From Hyphomicrobium sp. (GTDB lineage Bacteria > Pseudomonadota > Alphaproteobacteria > Rhizobiales > Hyphomicrobiaceae), in contig RXJH01000010.1 of assembly GCA_003987725.1 (NCBI GenBank), positions 124,001 through 188,000 of the forward strand: 64,000 nucleotides of DNA, read 5' to 3'. Both the position numbers and the translations under genes were made by a program. Positions 25,043 to 34,049 of this stretch are shown piece by piece. Position 1 is the first letter of the stretch; each line of letters starts with the position of its first letter. The notes beneath the pieces are model-generated. The model was not told the DNA's origin and ran no database searches. It worked only from the letters and a program-made list of their open reading frames with translations.

Positions 25043-25915
25043 ATGCGCCATTCGCCTTGCATTGGCATCTGCAAGCTCGACGACGCCACAGGCTATTGCC
25101 TTGGATGTGGCCGCACCGGGCGCGAGATCGGCGACTGGATCGCCATGAGCGAAAGCCAGCGCGATGCTGTTTGGTCCGAGCTGCCGAGCCGGCTTGCCAA
25201 TCTTTCCGTTCGCGTGCGTCTTCTTCCCTGGACGCGTGAGGAACTCATCGCGTGGACGAACGACACCATAGCGGCGCGGCGCGGCACATGGGTGACCGGC
25301 GCGCCGGGGGCGGTCGCGGAATTTCCGTGCACCTCCGAACGCACAATTGATGTCGAAGCGGGATCGGATGGGGTCATCGCGCGTGCGCCGGACGCATCAT
25401 TTCGTCTCACCGTCAGCGACAAGGTTCGGGCGTTTTCCTTCAGCGAAGGCGGCCCGATCGTTCTCGGCCTGCCGAAGGCGCGCGCCGCGATCCCTTCATC
25501 GCCGGTTTTGCAATCGCTTGGTATGGACTCGCAAGCGATCGATGCCCGCCATCAGGCGGAACAGCTTTTTGATTATGGCATCGGCCGCAAATACTCGCGG
25601 TTCTGCGTCCGCACGGGCGACGCCGCTCTCGCATCCTCATTGTCAGCCCAGGATGGCCGTCACTGGTCCGAAGTAATGATGGCAATCGGCATGCAAGTCA
25701 TTGCCGCCAGTCCGAACCGGGTCGTCGAAAGCGCGGCGGCGCGGATTGAGGTCTTCACCAAGATACCCATGCCAGGAGACCAATCTCCGGCTGGCGCCCA
25801 CACGCATTTCCTGCCTGATTTCCTCAAGGGCGGCGAAGAGATCGCATCAAGCCTAGCTCTCCCGGACTATGCGGCTCCCATCGCGATTTTTTATCCTCAG
25901 AAAGCCACCAACTAG
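25043..25915 (+). CDS. DUF1289 protein with long C-terminal extension
   Basis: The first 60 residues form a DUF1289 domain: SPCIGICKLDDATGYCLGCGRTGREIGDW, with four Cys likely binding a metal or Fe-S cluster. The remaining roughly 230 residues form a second alpha/beta domain that I do not recognise (PCTSERTIDVEAGSDGVIARAPDASF through a C-terminal AGAHTHFLPDFLKGGEE). Most DUF1289 proteins are shorter than 100 residues, so this is a fusion; similar two-domain forms occur in alphaproteobacteria. The start is ATG at 25043; the open frame continues to 24965 but that part is not DUF1289-like. It lies 102 bp after cbtA, so cotranscription is possible. Confidence 0.8.
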   Translation: MRHSPCIGICKLDDATGYCLGCGRTGREIGDWIAMSESQRDAVWSELPSRLANLSVRVRLLPWTREELIAWTNDTIAARRGTWVTGAPGAVAEFPCTSERTIDVEAGSDGVIARAPDASFRLTVSDKVRAFSFSEGGPIVLGLPKARAAIPSSPVLQSLGMDSQAIDARHQAEQLFDYGIGRKYSRFCVRTGDAALASSLSAQDGRHWSEVMMAIGMQVIAASPNRVVESAAARIEVFTKIPMPGDQSPAGAHTHFLPDFLKGGEEIASSLALPDYAAPIAIFYPQKATN

Positions 25916-26057
25916 CGCTCCCAAAGTTGTAGCTGAACGGCGCGCTTGTCCCCAAGTCAGAACGCGGCTCGAGCGTTGTCTTATTGAGGGGTTCACTGCG
26001 CCGTAGTAGTGACGTTTTTACGAAATAACGGATGTCCCTCTGAGCAGTGAGGATCTT

Positions 26058-26516
26058 ATGCGCAGCATTGGCCCCGGAATCGCATTTGCCGCCATCATGG
26101 GATTGCTCCCCGTCGCGGCTTCGGCGGACGAGCGGATGCAATCTTCGTTTACTGCACTCGTCGCCAAAGGCTTCGAAGTCAAATCCGTAACGCTCATACC
26201 TCTCGATGTCGCGAAGCGCGTGACTGAAAAGGTGAAGACCGACAACGTCATCGTCACCCTTCAGAACAGGGAAGCCGTGGCGGTATGCTACGTCGCTTTC
26301 GCGAACTGGGCTTTCATGAACAAGACCTCGCTCGACTCGTCGACGCTTTGCGAGGTTCGTTCGGCGGCATCGGAGGAAAGTGCAGCTCCGCCATCGTCGG
26401 CCCCCAGCTCAACATCGAGCACGGAGCCTCCGGCCGCCGCTGCACCTTCGACACCCGAGGAACCGCCCGCAGCCGCGCCTACGCCCAGCGCTCCCTCGCC
26501 CGGAACGGCTCCGTAA
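26058..26516 (+). CDS. exported small protein with Ser/Ala/Pro-rich tail
   Basis: This 152-residue protein has a signal peptide (ending AAASADE near residue 25). A short globular part of about 80 residues (QSSFTALVAKGFEVKSVTLIPLD, then NVIVTLQNREAVAVCYVAF) holds two Cys that could form a disulfide (CYV and LCEV). The last 50 residues are low-complexity Pro/Ala/Ser. No function can be named. GAGGA lies seven bases before the ATG. Confidence 0.72.
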   Translation: MRSIGPGIAFAAIMGLLPVAASADERMQSSFTALVAKGFEVKSVTLIPLDVAKRVTEKVKTDNVIVTLQNREAVAVCYVAFANWAFMNKTSLDSSTLCEVRSAASEESAAPPSSAPSSTSSTEPPAAAAPSTPEEPPAAAPTPSAPSPGTAP

Positions 26517-26649
26517 GCGCACCTATGAACCCGGAAACTTGGTAAAATGCTCAGCGGGCACCGTTCTCTGGGCACGTTGCCTTAGTCTCAACACGGGTTC
26601 TAGGCATATGCCGAAGCCACTTCCCTTTCATCAGTGAGAGATTGGAAAA

Positions 26650-26919
26650 GTGAAGAATTCGGGGGTACTAAAAGCATCGTTGGCGCTAGCCAGCGCCGCT
26701 CTCATCTGTGGAATTCCAGCCAAGAGCTTCGCCCACAGCGGCACCCAGCAAGAGCAAGAGGCGTGCACGCCTGATGTCTTCCGCTTGTGTTCAGCCCAGA
26801 TTCCGAACGAAGACCGCATCGTTGCCTGTTTAAACCGGCATCTCGCCAAGCTTAGCCCGGCCTGCCGCGCCGTCATGACGGGCGATACAGCCAACAAAAA
26901 ATCCCGCGAGGCACGTTGA
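26650..26919 (+). CDS. exported cysteine-rich repeat protein, copy 1
   Basis: This 89-residue protein has a signal peptide (ending SFA near residue 28) and one Cys-rich unit, ACTPDVFRLCSAQIPNEDRI followed by VACLNRHLAKLSPACRAVM, with four Cys spaced as in the cysteine-rich GLG1/FGFR repeat. The Cys probably pair in the periplasm. The start is GTG at 26650. A paralogue follows 44 bases downstream, so this is a local duplication. The function is unknown. Confidence 0.75.
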   Translation: MKNSGVLKASLALASAALICGIPAKSFAHSGTQQEQEACTPDVFRLCSAQIPNEDRIVACLNRHLAKLSPACRAVMTGDTANKKSREAR

Positions 26920-26963
26920 GCGCCTCGATATTTTAGGAAAGTCAGTTCTTGCGAGGACCGAAC

Positions 26964-27257
26964 GTGCGGGGCAAAATTCCGGTCGAAAAAATCTTCGTCG
27001 CTTGCGTCGCGACTGCGCTGATCACGTTCGCGCAAACCGGCGCTTCCTCAGCTCACAGTGGAACGGCCGAGGAGCAGTCGGCTTGCACGCCAGACGTGCT
27101 CAGCCTCTGTTTCTGGGAGATTCCGAGCGAGGACCGCATCGTCGCGTGCCTCAACAAGAATATCAAGAAATTGAGCCCGGATTGCCGGAAGGTCATCGAG
27201 GGACCGCCGGACAAAGACTCCCCGTCAGACAAAAAAGATGATCGCAGCAAACGCTGA
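26964..27257 (+). CDS. exported cysteine-rich repeat protein, copy 2
   Basis: This 97-residue protein is a paralogue of the preceding gene: it shares AHSGT, EEQSACTPDV, EDRIVACLN and KLSPDCRKV after a signal peptide ending SSA, and adds a charged tail (DKDSPSDKKDDRSKR). GTG at 26964 is favoured over TTG at 26949 because GAGGA lies six bases upstream of the GTG. The conserved Cys pattern is the same as in copy 1. The function is unknown. Confidence 0.74.
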   Translation: MRGKIPVEKIFVACVATALITFAQTGASSAHSGTAEEQSACTPDVLSLCFWEIPSEDRIVACLNKNIKKLSPDCRKVIEGPPDKDSPSDKKDDRSKR

Positions 27258-27263
27258 AGAAGT

Positions 27264-27305
27264 TCGGGCGCGGCTCCAGCGGATCGCTTGAGAGCACGCG
27301 CCCGA
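27264..27305. terminator. bidirectional terminator-like hairpin between Cys-rich gene and dxs
   Basis: TCGGGCGCG at 27264-27272 pairs perfectly with 27297-27305 across a 24-base loop. It lies between the convergent stops of the Cys-rich gene and dxs. The T-run is weak, so confidence is moderate. Confidence 0.5.
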
Positions 27306-27310
27306 GGCGT

Positions 27311-29245
27311 TTAGGCGCGACCGCGGGCGACTGCAGGCTTGTTCAGCTGGAGCGCCTCGCAAACCGTCTCGACGATCCCCTGGGCCGAGAGCCCCGCGCG
27401 CTGATACATGACTTCAGGCTTGTCCTGATCGACGAAGACATCCGGCATGACCTTGCAGCGGACCTTGAGCCCCCGCTCCAGCAATCCGTTCTCGGCGAGA
27501 TAGTGCAGCACATGACTGCCGAAGCCGCCCACCGAGCCCTCTTCGATCGTGACCAGGACATCGTGGTTTTCGGCGAGCTGCCGGATCAGATCGGTGTCGA
27601 GAGGCTTCATGAAGCGCGCGTCGGCGACTGTCGCCGAAAGTCCAAGCGCCGCCAGCTGATCGGCCGCCTTCAAGGTTTCTTGCAAGCGTGTGCCGAATGA
27701 GAGCAGCGCAATCGTCGAACCCTCGCGCAAAACGCGTCCTTTGCCGATTTCGAGCGGGATACCAACTTCAGGCATGGCAACGCCAGTGCCTTCGCCGCGC
27801 GGATACCGGAAGGCACTCGGACGGTCGTCGATCGCCGCTGCCGTCGCGACCATGTGCTTCAGCTCGGCCTCGTCAGCCGCAGCCATGATGACGAAATTCG
27901 GCAGGCATCCGAGGTAAGCGAGGTCGAACGTGCCGGCGTGCGTCGCGCCATCGGCTCCGACGAATCCAGCGCGGTCGATTGCAAATCGCACGGGCAAACT
28001 CTGCAGCGCGACGTCATGCACCACCTGATCGTACCCGCGCTGCAAGAACGTCGAATAGATCGCAGCAAACGGCTTCATGCCTTCGGTCGCAAGGCCAGCG
28101 GCGAAAGTCACCGCGTGCTGCTCAGCGATGCCGACGTCGAATGTTCGATCCGGAAACTCGCGGCCGAAGATGTCGAGCCCCGTGCCGTCCGGCATTGCCG
28201 CGGTGATCGCAACGATCTTTTCGTCCTTCTTAGCTTCGGCGATCAGGCTGTCGGCGAATACGCGCGTATAGGACGGCGCCGATGCGACCGGCTTCGCCTG
28301 CACACCCGTCACGACGTTGAATTTCGCGACGCCGTGATATTTGTCGGCCGATGCTTCGGCAGGCGCGTAGCCTTTGCCCTTCTTCGTTACGACGTGAACG
28401 AGGATCGGTCCCTCGCCGGCGTCTCGAACATTCTTCAGAACCGGCAGCAGCTGACCCAGATCGTGACCATCGATCGGCCCGACGTAGTAGAAGCCGAGTT
28501 CCTCGAACCAGGCGCCGCCCTGCCAAAGGCTCCGCGTATACTCCTCGACCCGCGCCGCGCGCCGTTCCCAGCTCTTCGGCAAACTCTTCGCCAGCTGTTT
28601 GGCGATGTCGCGAACGTAGAGGTATGAGTCGCTCGACGTCAGCCGGGCAAGATAGGACGACAGCGCGCCCGTCGGCGGCGCGATCGACATATCGTTGTCG
28701 TTCAGAACGACGATGAGCCGTTCGCTTCGCGCGCCGGCGTTGTTCATTGCTTCGTAGGCCATGCCGGCGCTCATAGAGCCGTCACCGATGACGCAGACGA
28801 CGTTGTTCGCGCCGCCCGTCAATTCGCGCGCCACCGCCATGCCGAGGCCGGCGGAAATCGACGTCGACGAATGAGCAGCGCCAAACGGGTCGTATTCGCT
28901 TTCTGTGCGCTTCGTGAAGCCGGAAAGCCCGCCGGGCTGGCGCAACGTTCTCATTCTGCTGCGACGGCCAGTCAGAATCTTATGGGGATAAGACTGATGG
29001 CTGACGTCCCAGATCAAGCGATCGCGGGGGGTGTCGAAAAGGTAGTGCAGAGCCACCGTCAGCTCGACGACGCCGAGGCCAGCGCCAAGATGGCCGCCCG
29101 TTTGCGATACGGCATCGATAAGCTCGGCGCGAAGTTCCGCGGCAAGCTGAGGAAGCTCGCTTTCGGACAACTGCCGCAAATCGGCAGGCGTATCGACCGC
29201 GTCCAAAAGCGGTGTTTTAGATACCCGAGGCATCACTGCGTCCAT
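27311..29245 (-). CDS. dxs: 1-deoxy-D-xylulose-5-phosphate synthase
   Basis: This 644-residue thiamine-diphosphate enzyme condenses pyruvate and glyceraldehyde 3-phosphate, the first step of the MEP isoprenoid pathway. The ThDP motif GDGSMSAG...NNAG...LNDND is present (about residues 155-185), as are a catalytic His in GGHLGAGLG (about 51) and the Glu of [15 protein letters not shown] (about 372). The usual DVGHQ reads DVSHQ. The start is ATG at 29245 with GGGGGAG upstream; the 49-codon extension to 29392 lacks homology. It opens the hopanoid island, supplying precursor flux for squalene. A second dxs elsewhere would not be surprising. Confidence 0.95.
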   Translation of the reverse strand: MDAVMPRVSKTPLLDAVDTPADLRQLSESELPQLAAELRAELIDAVSQTGGHLGAGLGVVELTVALHYLFDTPRDRLIWDVSHQSYPHKILTGRRSRMRTLRQPGGLSGFTKRTESEYDPFGAAHSSTSISAGLGMAVARELTGGANNVVCVIGDGSMSAGMAYEAMNNAGARSERLIVVLNDNDMSIAPPTGALSSYLARLTSSDSYLYVRDIAKQLAKSLPKSWERRAARVEEYTRSLWQGGAWFEELGFYYVGPIDGHDLGQLLPVLKNVRDAGEGPILVHVVTKKGKGYAPAEASADKYHGVAKFNVVTGVQAKPVASAPSYTRVFADSLIAEAKKDEKIVAITAAMPDGTGLDIFGREFPDRTFDVGIAEQHAVTFAAGLATEGMKPFAAIYSTFLQRGYDQVVHDVALQSLPVRFAIDRAGFVGADGATHAGTFDLAYLGCLPNFVIMAAADEAELKHMVATAAAIDDRPSAFRYPRGEGTGVAMPEVGIPLEIGKGRVLREGSTIALLSFGTRLQETLKAADQLAALGLSATVADARFMKPLDTDLIRQLAENHDVLVTIEEGSVGGFGSHVLHYLAENGLLERGLKVRCKVMPDVFVDQDKPEVMYQRAGLSAQGIVETVCEALQLNKPAVARGRA

Positions 29246-29506
29246 TGACTGAACTCCCCCAAAATCCGCTTGCCCGAGTCCTTTTAATGTTTCCAAATAT
29301 GGACCTATGATACGGCGCAAAAAATGGAACATGCACCGCGAATTGGACTCTGCGGGGAAGTGTTGCTGCCAAGCCTCACAAATGGCAGACAACTGTGGGC
29401 AAATTGGCTAAATGCCGCCACCGTGTCCACCTAGGACATGCTCCGCCGCTGAGAACTTTAACTCACCGTCGGTACTCAAAATTTGAAAACAAACGGGGAA
29501 TGGGCC

Positions 29507-30142
29507 ATGGTCCCGGCTAAGACATTACGCATTTTTGGAGCGTCGATTGCCGTTGTGATGACGACGCTTCTCACCTCACCTCAGCTTGCCTCTGCGCAAG
29601 CATTCGACGCGCCCGAGAAGACGATCAACGGCCTGAACGCCAAACTTCTCGATACGATGAAGCAGGCACAGGCACTCGGCGTGCAAGGCCGCTTCAACGC
29701 GCTCGCACCGGTTCTGTCGAGCACCTACGACATTCAATCGATGTCGCGCGTGGCGGTTGGACAAAGCTGGGATACGTTTCAGCCCGAGCAGAAGGCAGCC
29801 GTGACCGACGCGTTCGCCCGCATGATGATTGCGACCTACGCGAAGCGCTTCGACGGCTTCTCCGGCGAGACGTTCGAGATCGCCGAGATCACGGATCGGC
29901 CGCCGTCGGATAAAATGGTGAAAACCCGGATTGTTCAGAGCAACGGCAAGCCGGTCGCGATCAACTACTTGATGCGCAAGACTGGATCGCAGTGGAAGAT
30001 CGTCGATGTCTATCTCGACGGCACGATCAGCGAACTTGCCAGCCGCCGCGCCGAGTTCACATCGATCCTGAAAACCGGCGGAGCGGACGCACTCATCGCA
30101 TCATTGAAGAAGCAGGGCGATAAGCTGCTTTCCGGAAGCTGA
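29507..30142 (+). CDS. hpnM: hopanoid-associated MlaC/Ttg2D-type periplasmic lipid carrier HpnM
   Basis: This 211-residue protein has a signal peptide (ending ASAQA near residue 30) and an MlaC/Ttg2D domain (STYDIQSMSRVAVGQSWDTF, then FDGFSGETFEIAEI, and KIVDVYLDGTISEL). In hopanoid loci this homologue is called HpnM and is thought to move hopanoids or phospholipids between membranes. GGGGA precedes the ATG at 29507; a TTG eight codons upstream is less likely. It is divergent from dxs, and a strong terminator follows it. Confidence 0.9.
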   Translation: MVPAKTLRIFGASIAVVMTTLLTSPQLASAQAFDAPEKTINGLNAKLLDTMKQAQALGVQGRFNALAPVLSSTYDIQSMSRVAVGQSWDTFQPEQKAAVTDAFARMMIATYAKRFDGFSGETFEIAEITDRPPSDKMVKTRIVQSNGKPVAINYLMRKTGSQWKIVDVYLDGTISELASRRAEFTSILKTGGADALIASLKKQGDKLLSGS

Positions 30143-30152
30143 TTGCACTTAT

Positions 30153-30193
30153 TCGCGGCCGGTCTCGTTGACGACGAGCCGGCCGCGATTTTC
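30153..30193 (+). terminator. intrinsic terminator of hpnM
   Basis: A 10-bp stem (30153-30162 with 30179-30188) is extended by CTCGT/ACGAG with one bulged T and a TGACG loop, and is followed by TTTTCC. It lies 11 bases after the hpnM stop. Confidence 0.85.
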
Positions 30194-30263
30194 CTGCCCT
30201 TACCCGCCGCTTTGGCGCGCGGGTCGAAACATTTTGAAATACATCGGCAGATAATGCTTATGC

Positions 30264-30291
30264 GGCGCGGCCGTCATCAAGACGCCGCGCC
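30264..30291. terminator. inverted repeat downstream of mlaA
   Basis: GGCGCGGC at 30264-30271 pairs with 30284-30291, extended by GTC/GAC around an ATCAA loop. It lies between the ends of hpnM and the convergent mlaA gene, and is followed on the plus strand by a short TTTT. It may be a second, bidirectional stop. Confidence 0.5.
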
Positions 30292-30325
30292 TGCTGTCGT
30301 TTTGACTGGCTGAATTCCGAACTGA

Positions 30326-31294
30326 TCAGTGCGCTTCAACCGGCGTCGGCGGACCGACGACGACGATCGTGCCGCCGTGATCTGAGGCGCTCGACAGTTT
30401 CGGCACATCGGTCATTCGACGCTTCTGCAGCATCGTCGGCGACGAAACGAGCTCCATGACCGGCTCGATCGCGTTGGGATCCGGCGGGACCGGCTCGCTC
30501 GTCAACACGCTCGTGTTCAAAGCTTCCTGCAGCTCTGCCTGACGCTTCTGATCCGTTACGCTGCGCAGCATCGAATAGAAGTCGATCGAGCTGTCCTCGA
30601 GCGTCTGCATATCTTCGGCTTTGCTCAGGTTCGTCAGTGGGCTCGTCACGCTGCCCGCGAGATTGACGCGGCTTGCGAGCGTTGCTGCTTTCGTTGGAAT
30701 CAATGCGCCCGCCGGTATTTGCGCAGCAAATTCGACACCGGTGCCGATTGCGTCTCTGACGTTTGTCGGGCCGATGATCGGCAGCACGAGGTAGGCGCTG
30801 TCACGGTAGCCCCAAACATACATCGTCTGGCCGAAGTCGCCGGACTGATGCGCCATGCCTTGTGTCGCGGCGACGTCGAACAGACCGCCGAGCCCGATCG
30901 TCGAATTGAGCGCGAAGCGGCCGAGTGTCGTTGCCGCCGCTCCCGGCCGAAGCTGCAAAACATTGTTTGCAAATACCATCGGCTCGGCAAGATTGGTCGT
31001 GAATGCGTCGACGCGGTCGCGGACGCTTTCCGGCACATTCTCGTTATAGGCCTTAGCGGCCGGATACAGGACGTTATGATTGAAGTCCTGGTTGCTCTCG
31101 AAAACCGAGCGATTGAATTTCTCGTTGGGGTCCGCGATGGTTTTTGGCTCGTCATCGCTAGCGGTCGATGCCAAGTGCTGCGGCGCGATTGAAGGCGCAG
31201 ACGTGCTGGCGCAGGCTGACAGACCCACACCGGCTAAAATGCAGCCGACCCAGTTCGCGATCGTAGTGACTTTCACGTCCCGATATTCCCCCAT
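30326..31294 (-). CDS. mlaA: MlaA/VacJ outer-membrane lipoprotein
   Basis: This 322-residue lipoprotein has a lipobox LSAC (Cys28) and the VacJ domain: DPNEKFNRSVFESNQDFN, PESVRDRVDAFTTNLAEP, LGRFALNSTIGLGGLFDVA, and DFGQTMYVWGYRDSAYLVLP with IGP. MlaA removes misplaced phospholipids from the outer leaflet and works with MlaC-type carriers. Here the carrier is HpnM, encoded convergently next door, so the two may form a hopanoid-specific route. A C-terminal tail of about 70 residues is unconserved. It is divergent from hpnI. Confidence 0.92.
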   Translation of the reverse strand: MGEYRDVKVTTIANWVGCILAGVGLSACASTSAPSIAPQHLASTASDDEPKTIADPNEKFNRSVFESNQDFNHNVLYPAAKAYNENVPESVRDRVDAFTTNLAEPMVFANNVLQLRPGAAATTLGRFALNSTIGLGGLFDVAATQGMAHQSGDFGQTMYVWGYRDSAYLVLPIIGPTNVRDAIGTGVEFAAQIPAGALIPTKAATLASRVNLAGSVTSPLTNLSKAEDMQTLEDSSIDFYSMLRSVTDQKRQAELQEALNTSVLTSEPVPPDPNAIEPVMELVSSPTMLQKRRMTDVPKLSSASDHGGTIVVVGPPTPVEAH

Positions 31295-31407
31295 GCCTAG
31301 CCGTGCGGCCGAGCAAACACAGATCTATCGCAGCTACGTGCAAAACGCTAGCTTTAGTACAACGCCAGTAGGCTTTCCCCCACCTCAAACCAGAAAGTAA
31401 CGTCTGA

Positions 31408-32541
31408 ATGACGTCCTGTCTGTGGCTTGTATGCACCCTCATTGCCATTATCGGCAGCATTTACGCCATGTTGGCCGCTTTCTTGGTGGCACGATTTGCG
31501 CGCCTCCCCAAGTCGATTTTAGGGCCAGCAGAAAATGTCGCTCTGATCAAGCCGCTTTACGGGGCCGAGGCAGGCCTTGGCGATAATCTCGGATCGTTCG
31601 TTCGACAGGACTACCGCGGCGATGTCCAGATGATTTGCGGCGTACAGGACGCTGCCGATCCAGCCATTGCCATCGTGCGCAACCTTGAAGAGAGATTTCC
31701 ATCCGCGGAGATCCAACTCGTCACTTCTTCCCGAAGTGCCGGCGGCAATCCGAAAATTGCCAATGTCCTCAATATTTATCCGCGCGCGCGGCACGATGTT
31801 CTGATTCTCAGCGACAGCGATATGAGAGTCGAGCCTCACTATGTTCGGGATGTCGTTGCCACATTGCAGCAACCCGGGGTTGGGCTTGTGACGTGCCTAT
31901 ATCGGGGGCGTGCGATTGGTGGCTTCTGGTCTCGCCTTGCCGCTGCGGCCGTCGATCAACATTTTCTGCCGAGCGTTTTGGTCGGCGTTCAGCTCGGCCT
32001 TGCGAAGCCGTGCTTCGGATCGACAATCGCAATTCGTCGCAGCACGCTCGCCGAGATCGGTGGATTCGAGGCCTTCGCCGATACGCTGGCAGACGACTAC
32101 GCCATGGGCGATGCAGTCCGGCGAAAGGGGCTGAAAGTCGCAATCGCGCCCTTCACCGTCGGGCATACTTTTTCCGAAGCTAGTTTCGCCGAATTGCTCG
32201 GACATGAACTCCGGTGGGCGCGGACAATTCGTCTCGTCGATCCCATTGGTTATGCCGGTTCCGTGATTACACACCCGCTGCCATTTGCGCTCGCTGCGTT
32301 GCCGTTGGGTGGCTTTGACGCCATAGCGTGGATGATCCTGCTTCTGGCGCTTGCATGTCGGCTTTTCGTTCCGTTACAAGTTGAGCGGCTGCCCGGTGGG
32401 GGAAAGAGTTCGATTCTACTCACTCCTTTGCGCGATCTCTTAAGCTTCGCGATTTTTATCGCGAGTTATGTGCCCGGAGCTGTCAGTTGGAGGGGCCGCC
32501 GCTATAGCGTCGGCGCCGATGGGACCGTTAGGCCTATATGA
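31408..32541 (+). CDS. hpnI: hopanoid glycosyltransferase HpnI
   Basis: This 377-residue GT21-type (ceramide glucosyltransferase-like) enzyme has an N-terminal membrane helix, a GT-A domain with DSD at 136-138, DDYAMGD near 230, and HELRWART near 270, plus C-terminal helices. HpnI transfers N-acetylglucosamine to bacteriohopanetetrol in composite hopanoid synthesis. hpnJ starts inside its stop (ATGA at 32538-32541). The usual next enzyme, the deacetylase HpnK, is not in this locus. Confidence 0.92.
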   Translation: MTSCLWLVCTLIAIIGSIYAMLAAFLVARFARLPKSILGPAENVALIKPLYGAEAGLGDNLGSFVRQDYRGDVQMICGVQDAADPAIAIVRNLEERFPSAEIQLVTSSRSAGGNPKIANVLNIYPRARHDVLILSDSDMRVEPHYVRDVVATLQQPGVGLVTCLYRGRAIGGFWSRLAAAAVDQHFLPSVLVGVQLGLAKPCFGSTIAIRRSTLAEIGGFEAFADTLADDYAMGDAVRRKGLKVAIAPFTVGHTFSEASFAELLGHELRWARTIRLVDPIGYAGSVITHPLPFALAALPLGGFDAIAWMILLLALACRLFVPLQVERLPGGGKSSILLTPLRDLLSFAIFIASYVPGAVSWRGRRYSVGADGTVRPI

Positions 32542-33977
32542 AAGGCGCCATGATGCGCACGCTATTTTTGCAGGCTCCTTCGTTCGACGGCTTCGATGGG
32601 GGAGCAGGATCTCGATATCAGGCACGGCGCGAAATACAGTCGTTCTGGTACCCAACCTGGCTGGCGCAGCCGGCCGCTCTGGTCGAGAATTCCAAGCTCA
32701 TCGACGCGCCGCCGCACCGCACCAGCCTGCAGGATGTTCTCGCCGAAGTGCGCGATTATGACCTCGCGGTGCTGCACACTTCGACGCCGTCATTTGATTC
32801 AGACGTCAAAGTCATCGAGGCGATGAAGGCGACCAACCCGAACCTCAAGGTCGGACTGATCGGCGCCAAGGTCGCGGTGCAGGCCAACGAAAGCCTGGTG
32901 GACGCGCCGATTGTCGACTTCGTGGCCCGCAACGAGTTCGACTTCACGATCAAAGACGTCGCCGACGGCATGGCCTGGAGCGACATCAAGGGTCTGTCTT
33001 ACCGCAACGCGCAGGGCGTCATCGTGCACAACGAGGACCGCGCTGTGATGCACGACATGGACACGCTGCCCTTCGTTACGCCGGTCTACAAGCGCGACCT
33101 CGTGATGGAGAATTACTTCATCGGATATCTGAAGCACCCGTACATCTCGTTCTACACGGGGCGCGGCTGCAAGAGCCGCTGCACGTTCTGCCTGTGGCCG
33201 CAGACCGTTGGCGGCCATCGCTATCGAACCCGCTCCGTTGGGCACGTCATCGAGGAAGTGAAATACATCCTCAAGGCGTTCCCGCAGATGAAAGAGCTGA
33301 TGTTCGACGACGATACCTTCACCGACGACCTGCCGCGCGCAGAGGCGATCGCCAAGGAACTCGGCAAGCTCGGCGTCACGTGGTCGTGCAATGCCAAGGC
33401 GAACGTACCGCGCGACACTCTGAAGGTGCTCAAGGACAACGGCCTGCGCCTGCTGCTCGTCGGCTACGAGAGCGGCAACCAGCAGATCCTGCATAACATC
33501 AAGAAGGGCATGCGGGTCGAAGTGGCGGAGCGGTTCACGAAGGACTGCCACGAACTCGGCATCAAGATCCACGGCACCTTCATCCTGGGCCTTCCGGGAG
33601 AGTCGAAGGAGACGATCGAGGAGACCATCAAGTTTGCGACGCGAATCAACCCGCACACGATCCAGGTCTCGCTCGCCGCGCCGTATCCGGGCACGTTCCT
33701 CTACAAGCAGGCGTCCGAGAACGGCTGGCTCGACGTAGAAAATGCCGAACTCATCAACGCCAACGGCATCCAGATCGCGCCGCTGCACTATCCAGGCCTG
33801 TCCCACACCGAGATCTTCTCGTCGGTCGAGGACTTCTATCGCAAGTTCTACTTCCGGGTGCCGAAGATTGCTTCGATCGTCGGCGAGATGATAACGCAGC
33901 CCGACATGATGAAGCGCCGCCTCAGAGAGGGCGTCGAATTCTTCCAGTTCCTGCGCGAGCGCCGCAGCGCTGCCTAG
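32538..33977 (+). CDS. hpnJ: radical SAM protein HpnJ (hopanoid cyclitol formation)
   Basis: This 479-residue protein has an N-terminal B12-binding-like Rossmann domain (residues 1 to about 150) and a radical SAM domain with the CxxxCxxC cluster motif C211-C215-C218 (GCKSRCTFC). HpnJ contracts the glucosamine ring to give the cyclitol ether of bacteriohopanetetrol. It is cotranscribed with hpnI by a four-base overlap. Its third positions are more strongly GC-rich than those of hpnI, which suggests higher codon adaptation. The first ATG is supported by the overlap; ATG at residue 5 or 6 is possible. Confidence 0.94.
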   Translation: MKGAMMRTLFLQAPSFDGFDGGAGSRYQARREIQSFWYPTWLAQPAALVENSKLIDAPPHRTSLQDVLAEVRDYDLAVLHTSTPSFDSDVKVIEAMKATNPNLKVGLIGAKVAVQANESLVDAPIVDFVARNEFDFTIKDVADGMAWSDIKGLSYRNAQGVIVHNEDRAVMHDMDTLPFVTPVYKRDLVMENYFIGYLKHPYISFYTGRGCKSRCTFCLWPQTVGGHRYRTRSVGHVIEEVKYILKAFPQMKELMFDDDTFTDDLPRAEAIAKELGKLGVTWSCNAKANVPRDTLKVLKDNGLRLLLVGYESGNQQILHNIKKGMRVEVAERFTKDCHELGIKIHGTFILGLPGESKETIEETIKFATRINPHTIQVSLAAPYPGTFLYKQASENGWLDVENAELINANGIQIAPLHYPGLSHTEIFSSVEDFYRKFYFRVPKIASIVGEMITQPDMMKRRLREGVEFFQFLRERRSAA

Positions 33978-34013
33978 CGCGACCCCGACGCAGATCGCGT
34001 AATCGTATAGATG

Positions 34014-34049
34014 CGGCGCCGGTGTTGCTCACCGGCGCCGTCAGTTTTT
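34014..34049 (+). terminator. intrinsic terminator of hpnIJ
   Basis: An 11-bp perfect stem (34014-34024 with 34030-34040) with loop TTGCT is followed by TCAG and TTTTT at 34045-34049. It stops hpnIJ transcription, and its T-run overlaps the 3' end of convergent hpnN. Confidence 0.9.

Noticed and set aside
32799-33806. 335-codon minus-strand open frame opposite hpnJ
   Set aside because: Val/Asp/Arg-rich shadow of the strongly codon-biased hpnJ gene.
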